64,000 bases of DNA from Armatimonas rosea (GTDB lineage: Bacteria > Armatimonadota > Armatimonadia > Armatimonadales > Armatimonadaceae): contig NZ_JACHGW010000004.1 of assembly GCF_014202505.1 (NCBI RefSeq), positions 248,001-312,000 on the forward strand, read 5' to 3'. Below the pieces are notes generated by a model that saw nothing but the letters and a program-made list of their open reading frames with translations, was not told the DNA's origin and made no database searches. Numbering within the stretch: the stretch's first letter is position 1; each line of letters opens with the position of its first letter. The position numbers and the translations under genes are program-made. This document shows, one piece after another, positions 59,153-64,000 of this stretch.

Positions 59153-61201
59153 GAAGCTCAGCATCAGGCGGCGGGAGTGGCGGCTCTGGGCAAAGTCTCC
59201 AATCCCATGGCGGCTGGTGGGCGACGGATAGTACATCATCTCAAAGTCCTTCCCGGCCTTCTGGAGCTGGTAGATCAGCTGCACCGAGTTCTGTAGGTGG
59301 ACATTGTCGTCCATCATCCCGTGCACCAGCAGCAGTTTTCCGTGGCAGTTGGCCGCGCCCTCCAGACACGAGGCGGCGCGGTAGCCATCGGGGTTGAGCT
59401 GTGGGGTGGACATGTAGCGCTCGGTGTAGATCGTGTCGTAGAGAGCCCAGTCGGTGGGCGGTGCGCCCGCGATCCCGCACTTGAACATCTTCGAGTGGGT
59501 TAGGGCGTAGGCGGTCATAAAGCCCCCAAAGCTCCAGCCCTCGATGGAGAGCCTGTCCTTGTCGGCATAGCCCTGGTCCACCAGGTAGGTCAGCGCGTCC
59601 TCGATATCTTGCAGCTCGCGTACACCAAACTGCTTGTAGCTGCACTTCTGCGCCGCGGTGCCGCGCGGGTTGGCGGTCCGGTTGTCGCACTTGAAGACAA
59701 TGATCCCGTTTTGGGCGAGGAACTGGTCGCGAACACTCCCATTGACACTTCCGTAGCTATTGCGCGCCGTTGGGGCACTCGGTCCGGCGTAGACCGGCAT
59801 GTAGACCGGGTAGCGCTTCTTGGGATCGTAGCCGGGCGGCAGGAGCAGGGTGCCCTCCAGGACATAGCCATCGCGCGCCTTGATCGTCACAAACTTGCCC
59901 GTCCCGAGCCGGTACTGCGCACCCGCGGTCGGGGGGTCGTACTTGATCACCGTCTTGAGAACCGCCCCTGTCTTGCCGTCGCAGAGGCGCACCATACCGG
60001 GATTCTCGGCGGTCGAGTAGGTATCGAAGTAGAACTCCTCGGTTGGGGAGAAGCTGACCGCGTGGGTCCCCATACCCTGAGTCAGGCACTGCGGCGGGGT
60101 CTTTCCATCGAGCGGCGCTCGGTAGAGGTGGCTCCCGGAGACATCGACCCCATTGCCTTGGAAGTACACCAGCCCCTTGGCCTCATCGAGTCGCGTGACT
60201 CCCTTCATGTCATACGCGCCCTTGGTGACCTGCGCGACCAGCGTCCCGTCTTGCTTGTAGCGGTAGAGGTGCCGGAAGCCATCGCGGTCGCTGGTCCAGA
60301 GGAAGGTGCCATCGGCGAGCCACGTGGGATCGTCGGTGACATCGATCCACTGGGCGCTTTTCTCGGAGATCAGCGTGCGGGAGTCGTTGCCGGTGAGGGC
60401 ATCGGCGCTACGGAGCTCGAGCTGGCTCTGGATTCGGTTCTGGAGCTGGTAGTAGAGGCGCTTGCCATCGGGGGTGAAGGCAAAGCGGACGATCAGCAGG
60501 TCCTCAGCGACAAAGGGGCGCGTGTCCACAAAGACCGGCTCGCCGCCGTCCACCGAGACGATTCCTAGCTTTGCGGTCGGGTTGGGATCGCCGGGGAGCG
60601 GGTAGTCCCAGTCCTCGGTGGCGTCTTGCTGGCGCTTGGTGTGGTCCTGAATCCGGTACTTCTTCACCCCGGACTCATCGAGGCGCAGGAAGGCGACATG
60701 CTTGCTATCGGGGCTCCAGCGAATGGCGTAGCGACTCCCCCGCCCGTAGACCTCTTCGTCGTAGACCCAGTCCAAGATGCCGTTTAAGATGGTCGCGGAG
60801 CCGTCCTTGGTGAGCTGCTTGTCGTCGCCGCCCTGGCTATCCTTGACATAGAGGTTGTTGTTCTTGACAAAAGCCGTGTAGCGCCCATCGGGGCTGGTCA
60901 GCCCTGTCCCCACGGCCCGTCGCCCGCGCCGGCCTGCTACTGTTACCCGAGAGGTGTCCTCCACGGTACTGTCCTTGGGTTTTGGCACTTCCTTGCCGGT
61001 TCGGGCGTCGATATAGCGGTCCACTCCGTCTTTGGAGAGCTTGTAGACACTCCCGCTCGCCCAGGTCACCGCCCCCTGCGGAGTCGCCGAGAGGCTCACC
61101 CCCGCCCCCCCGAGGGCCTCGTCGAAGGTGAAGACCTTTGTCTGAGCAAAGGCGGGTGCCGCGCACACGAGGGCTGCGGCGAAGAGAAGAGAAGCTCGCA
61201 T
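59135..61201 (-). CDS. Dipeptidyl-peptidase IV-like serine peptidase (S9B)
   Basis: 688 aa. Signal peptide MRASLLFAAALVCAAPAFAQ, an eight-bladed propeller containing LDWVYDEEVYGRGSRYAIRW (the DPP-IV glutamate motif), and a C-terminal hydrolase domain with IEGWSFGGFMTAYAL (Ser), VHGMMDDNVHLQNS (Asp) and SRHGIGDF (His). It removes N-terminal X-Pro dipeptides outside the cytoplasm. TATAAT lies 5 nt before the ATG. Confidence 0.95.
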   Translation of the reverse strand: MRASLLFAAALVCAAPAFAQTKVFTFDEALGGAGVSLSATPQGAVTWASGSVYKLSKDGVDRYIDARTGKEVPKPKDSTVEDTSRVTVAGRRGRRAVGTGLTSPDGRYTAFVKNNNLYVKDSQGGDDKQLTKDGSATILNGILDWVYDEEVYGRGSRYAIRWSPDSKHVAFLRLDESGVKKYRIQDHTKRQQDATEDWDYPLPGDPNPTAKLGIVSVDGGEPVFVDTRPFVAEDLLIVRFAFTPDGKRLYYQLQNRIQSQLELRSADALTGNDSRTLISEKSAQWIDVTDDPTWLADGTFLWTSDRDGFRHLYRYKQDGTLVAQVTKGAYDMKGVTRLDEAKGLVYFQGNGVDVSGSHLYRAPLDGKTPPQCLTQGMGTHAVSFSPTEEFYFDTYSTAENPGMVRLCDGKTGAVLKTVIKYDPPTAGAQYRLGTGKFVTIKARDGYVLEGTLLLPPGYDPKKRYPVYMPVYAGPSAPTARNSYGSVNGSVRDQFLAQNGIIVFKCDNRTANPRGTAAQKCSYKQFGVRELQDIEDALTYLVDQGYADKDRLSIEGWSFGGFMTAYALTHSKMFKCGIAGAPPTDWALYDTIYTERYMSTPQLNPDGYRAASCLEGAANCHGKLLLVHGMMDDNVHLQNSVQLIYQLQKAGKDFEMMYYPSPTSRHGIGDFAQSRHSRRLMLSFLLKNL

Positions 61202-61206
61202 GGGAT

Positions 61207-61212
61207 ATTATA
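61207..61212 (-). promoter_or_regulatory. Leaderless -10 box (TATAAT)
   Basis: GGTATAAT 5 nt before the ATG at 61201, with no Shine-Dalgarno. Confidence 0.6.
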
Positions 61213-61223
61213 CCGGGGGTGCT

Positions 61224-61280
61224 CGGGGATTGAAATCCCCGGCACAGATTAGGGAGCGCCCCGGGGGCGCGGGAAAACAC
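61224..61280. repeat. Palindromic repeat left of tandem pair
   Basis: CGGGGATT-GA-AATCCCCG (61224-61241) followed by GGCAC and then AGGGAGCGCCCCGGGGGCGC (from 61251). Both parts recur on the right side at 62185-62270. Confidence 0.6.
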
Positions 61281-61333
61281 AGCGTATCGTCCCTTGAGCG
61301 CTTGGGGCCGCACAGCCGATACTGTTATCAGCC

Positions 61334-61735
61334 ATGCCTGATAGATCGCCGAAGCGCTTTAAGTCCGCCCGCCGCCCCGTGTTGAAGGTGCGAAGAACCC
61401 CTCGGTTTCTTCGTCGTTTTGTCTTCGATGGCGAGCCCTATGTTGGCGTTGTGTCCGCAATTGCTCTGGGCAACTATCGCTACCACCAAGCCTTTCTACT
61501 CTGGCGAGGCGACAATAAGGCCAACCAGCCACTACGGATTATCTGGACGATGCCACGCTATGATTATTGGCTCTGCGATATGGATAAGATTCCGCCCGAA
61601 ATTGCGCTCCCACACCGTGACATCCTTCCTCGTGAGCTCGTAGTCTGTGTTCGTCAAGCGCGTCAGGCAGGTTGGACAGGTGAGCTTCGCACTCATGCCC
61701 CGTTTGACTGGGTCGTAGACGATCATGCCCGATAA
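61334..61735 (+). CDS. Hypothetical protein, tandem paralogue 1
   Basis: 133 aa. Basic N-terminus (RSPKRFKSARRPVLKVRR), then RRFVFDGEPYVGVVSAIA, QAFLLWRGDNKANQPLRIIW, a CVRQARQAGWTGELRT segment and a C-terminal DWVVDD. The same skeleton occurs in the next gene. No family recognised. TACTGTT precedes the ATG but not at leaderless spacing. The last 11 nt overlap the next ORF. Confidence 0.65.
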   Translation: MPDRSPKRFKSARRPVLKVRRTPRFLRRFVFDGEPYVGVVSAIALGNYRYHQAFLLWRGDNKANQPLRIIWTMPRYDYWLCDMDKIPPEIALPHRDILPRELVVCVRQARQAGWTGELRTHAPFDWVVDDHAR

Positions 61736-62165
61736 GACCCCAAAACGCCACCAGATTCCCCGTCGCCCGGTTGTCAAGAAGACAAAAGCACGACTCCCCC
61801 TCCGTCGGTTTGTCTTTGACGGAGAGCTTTATGTTGGCTTGGTAACGCCTGAGATTTATCCACCGATGCAACACTACTGGTGCCAGCAGGCGTATACCCT
61901 CTGGCGTGGCGAACGTAAGCGCTCCCAGCCCCTCAAGATCCTCTGGCCCGGTTTAAAGGAATACCATTTTTGCCCTTGTGGCTACTGTGATCCTCCGCCT
62001 GAGTACCGTCTCCACTCCATCACTCCTCGTGAGCTCGCTGGCTATGTGCGTCAGGCACGAGAGCAAGGTTGGACGGGTGCGCTTCGAACTCCCATACCTT
62101 TTGAGCTTGTCGTGGATGATGTGTCAGAAGATCATTCGCGGATGGGAATAAGCGTCGGGCAGTAA
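61725..62165 (+). CDS. Hypothetical protein, tandem paralogue 2
   Basis: 146 aa, coupled to paralogue 1 by an 11-nt overlap. RRFVFDGELYVGLVTPEI, QQAYTLWRGERKRSQPLKIL, YVRQAREQGWTGALRT and ELVVDD match it. It also has CPCGYC, three Cys that could bind metal and that are absent from paralogue 1. Function unknown. Confidence 0.65.
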   Translation: MPDKTPKRHQIPRRPVVKKTKARLPLRRFVFDGELYVGLVTPEIYPPMQHYWCQQAYTLWRGERKRSQPLKILWPGLKEYHFCPCGYCDPPPEYRLHSITPRELAGYVRQAREQGWTGALRTPIPFELVVDDVSEDHSRMGISVGQ

Positions 62166-62184
62166 ATTACCCGCCTACGGTTAA

Positions 62185-62270
62185 GGGAGCGTCCCGAGGA
62201 CGCGCGAAACGCTGAGTTCTCCGCGCCCACGGGACGCTCCCAACCTGCTGCCGGGGACTTTAGCCCCCGG
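62185..62270. repeat. Palindromic repeat right of tandem pair
   Basis: GGGAGCGTCCCG (62185-62196) and its inverse CGGGACGCTCCC (62230-62241) frame a stem-loop, followed by CCGGGGACTTTAGCCCCCGG (62251-62270) and CAC. Related to 61224-61280. Confidence 0.6.
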
Positions 62271-62276
62271 CACGCG

Positions 62277-63617
62277 TCATTTTCCAAACACCCCTGGTGG
62301 GTCGGGGAAACCTTCCTGAACCTCGGCGAGCTGTACAAAAAAGAGGCGTGGCGTCCCGTCGGGGAGGGTGCGGAAAAAGAGCCGATGGACGTGCATTCCG
62401 CCTGCGGTACGTGCCTCGACCTCGGCCTTGATCCACTCCGGCTCCCCAACGGGACGGTAGAGTAGCGGCGCGGCAGAGGTCGAGAGCGCCCCGACTCGCT
62501 TGGCGGAGGTAAGCTCCCAGTGCTGGATATCGGTCGTGGGGAACCTCTTGGAGAGCGCTTGCAGGCGCTTCTGCCAGTAGCTCTTTTGCTGCTCCGCAAA
62601 CGGGTGCAGGGAGTAGGAGCTACCAGGATTGGCGTAGAGGGTGGGCAGGTAGGCAAAGTCAAACTCCGCCGCCAGCGCCGCGGAATCTCGCTGTGCCCAG
62701 GCTCTCTCAATGCGGGCAATTGCTGCCCGCAGGGCGGGCAGCTCGGACTCAGGAAGGGAAGTGGGAGCCTTACTAAGATCGGCGCTCACAAAACAGCGGG
62801 CTCCTGCGGGCGGACGCGGCGCGAAGGTCCCCGGCGGAATGGGCTGGTCGTAGCGAAAGTTGGCGGAGACCTGCAGCATCCCTGTCTTCCACCAGTGGTA
62901 CTCTCGCTCTTCACGGATCAGCAAGTGGGTTTTCGGGTCGGCCCAGAGAAAGACCGTGTCGTTACGACGAACCGTGCCCCCCTTGCCCGTATAGAGCGAG
63001 ATGCTTCGATGACTCTGAGCGGAGAACTGCAAGGTCGGCCTGCCCTGTCGGACACGCGGTTGCCGGGTCCAGGTGAGTCCTTGGGTGTTCGTGACCGGGT
63101 CGAGGATTCTCTTTTGGTTTGCCTTCCGCATACGCAAGACCTCGGCGGGGGCTGCACTCGTCGAGCCCTCGAAGATCAGATAGGCATCCTGCTTGGAGTC
63201 GTAGCACCAAGAGCCCTCCGGGGTCCAGACAAAGACTCCCTCGTTCACCCCTGCACTATCTACCGTTGTCTCGATGCGGATTGCGGGAGGATTGATCCGA
63301 AGGGTATGGTGCGAGACCATCCTCTGTGTGTCTTTTTTCTCGTCCCAGGCCCGTAGCGTGCTGTCCCATGACGCGGTATTGACTCTTCGCAGAGCCTTTT
63401 CCACAGGAGCCAGCGCCGAGGCAGGATGCGGCACCAAGACAATGCCCGCCACGATCCCGACAACTGCCGCCGTCCCAGCGAGTGCCAAGAGGAGCCGATA
63501 GGGTGGTCGGCCACTCGGTGGTGGCAGAGCCTTTAGCGTGCGGTCACGGAGTGCCGGGGCGGGTTTTGCATCGGCGTAGAGCTGCTGGGCCTGCTGCTCC
63601 AGCTCAGAATTATCCAT
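62277..63617 (-). CDS. Membrane-anchored protein after ECF sigma gene, putative regulator
   Basis: 446 aa from the ATG at 63617, overlapping the sigma stop by 8 nt; longer frames run through the sigma gene. Short cytoplasmic part (ELEQQAQQLYADAKPAPALR), one membrane helix (LLLALAGTAAVVGIVAGIVL), then an extracytoplasmic beta-rich domain resembling LolA/RseB-type lipoprotein-binding proteins (ALRRVNTASWDSTLRAWDEK, NEGVFVWTPEGSWCYDSKQD), and a C-terminal NTF2-like stretch (AIARIERAWAQRDSAALAAE). Likely anti-sigma-position regulator. Confidence 0.75.
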   Translation of the reverse strand: MDNSELEQQAQQLYADAKPAPALRDRTLKALPPPSGRPPYRLLLALAGTAAVVGIVAGIVLVPHPASALAPVEKALRRVNTASWDSTLRAWDEKKDTQRMVSHHTLRINPPAIRIETTVDSAGVNEGVFVWTPEGSWCYDSKQDAYLIFEGSTSAAPAEVLRMRKANQKRILDPVTNTQGLTWTRQPRVRQGRPTLQFSAQSHRSISLYTGKGGTVRRNDTVFLWADPKTHLLIREEREYHWWKTGMLQVSANFRYDQPIPPGTFAPRPPAGARCFVSADLSKAPTSLPESELPALRAAIARIERAWAQRDSAALAAEFDFAYLPTLYANPGSSYSLHPFAEQQKSYWQKRLQALSKRFPTTDIQHWELTSAKRVGALSTSAAPLLYRPVGEPEWIKAEVEARTAGGMHVHRLFFRTLPDGTPRLFFVQLAEVQEGFPDPPGVFGK

Positions 63618-64000
63618 GAAAAGCCTCCTCAGAGAGAATGGTCCGTAGTTTTCCGACCGCCTCATAGACTTGGCTCTGGACAGTCCCGATAGGCAACTGT
63701 AGAACCTTGGCCGCCTCTTTATGGGTAAGCCCCTCCGCCTTGACCAGCAAGAACGCCTCACGCTGCGCCTCACTCAGACACACGAGAGCGCTCGCAAGTG
63801 TCAGACGAACGAGTATCTGAGACTCACTCCCGACAAGCGGAAGGTCGGTGAGTGGCGCAAGGGGAAGACGCTCGCGGCGCTGGCGAAGGGCACGGGAGCG
63901 AAACACGGCGATACGGAAGAGCCAGGTCTGGTGGGTCGAGCGCCCCGCAAACCGGGGAAGGCTCTCCAGTGCAGCGAGAAATACCTCCTGCGTGAGGTCT
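63610..64000 (-). CDS. ECF sigma factor, 5' end outside window
   Basis: At least 130 codons; the frame stays open to the right edge. Region 2 includes DLTQEVFLAALESLPRFAGR and THQTWLFRIAVFRSRAL, region 4 AEGLTHKEAAKVLQLPIGTV. Region 4 is nearly the same as in the sigma gene at 6005. The GTG at 63906 is inside region 2 and is not the start. Confidence 0.9.
   Translation of the reverse strand, partial: DLTQEVFLAALESLPRFAGRSTHQTWLFRIAVFRSRALRQRRERLPLAPLTDLPLVGSESQILVRLTLASALVCLSEAQREAFLLVKAEGLTHKEAAKVLQLPIGTVQSQVYEAVGKLRTILSEEAFHG

Noticed and set aside
61224-62270. Insertion sequence carrying the tandem pair
   Set aside because: No transposase or REP-associated tyrosine transposase, and no target-site duplication was found.
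1-64000. tRNA or rRNA genes
   Set aside because: None was recognised by eye, though a covariance-model scan was not possible.

Overview
The window looks like a chromosomal segment of an Armatimonadota bacterium related to Armatimonas. This is an inference from gene style: high G+C coding sequence, a DUF1559-type H-X9-DG prepilin with the N-terminus [25 protein letters not shown] exported proteins, short lipoproteins, and dense operons with ATGA overlaps. I saw no rRNA, tRNA, CRISPR array, transposase or phage module. Both ends cut genes: a repeat protein runs in from the left and an ECF sigma factor runs off the right.

Layout. 1-5279: three tandem LRV-like repeat proteins coupled to a MoxR AAA+ ATPase and a vWA/metallopeptidase-like protein. 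5262-7418 (minus): a membrane protein, an ECF sigma factor and a membrane-anchored DsbA-like protein. 7446-10182: a TIM-barrel isomerase, a double-domain 6-pyruvoyl-tetrahydropterin synthase and FolE2, with a probable THF-II-type riboswitch before folE2. 10272-17032: a TPR/coiled-coil protein, a lipoprotein, a PEP-CTERM protein, a CHASE2 class III cyclase and a prepilin with a small lipoprotein. 17210-21196 (minus): a 34-aa ORF, radA, a hypothetical gene, livG, livF and a hypothetical gene. 21437-25233: two PEP-CTERM paralogues, a polysaccharide deacetylase, a double ThyX-like protein and a decayed copy of its 5' end. 25482-36071: ankyrin proteins, a nucleotidyltransferase, a lactonase/serine hydrolase/esterase operon, a cyclodeaminase/FGGY kinase/glycerate kinase operon, a papain-like protease and small hypothetical genes. 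36145-42683 (minus): dusB behind five tandem heptaheme cytochrome c lipoproteins. 43386-47496: a kinase-like, vWA, adenylosuccinate-synthetase-like and DUF4291 neighbourhood. 47459-55327: a sugar-acid catabolic cluster (GH88, DapA-like aldolase, epimerase, SDR) with inserted HEAT and 59-aa genes, followed by DinB, VOC and PHP proteins. 55411-59152: two glycosyltransferases and a CDP-paratose epimerase-like gene. 59135-64000: a DPP-IV-like peptidase, a tandem hypothetical pair between palindromic repeats, and a second ECF sigma/anchored-regulator locus.

Three observations span the window. First, many transcription units appear leaderless: a GGTANANT-like -10 box lies 5-7 nt before the start codon in more than ten places, and in four tandem pairs the upstream stop codon is the first triplet of that box. 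Second, a G/C-rich double-palindrome element occurs twice, once supplying the dusB stop codon and once inserted in frame inside a DapA-like gene. Third, the divergent kinase/vWA/PurA-like/DUF4291 cluster is the best candidate for an undescribed system. Its PurA-like member has its P-loop upstream of the first ATG and just after an in-frame TAG.
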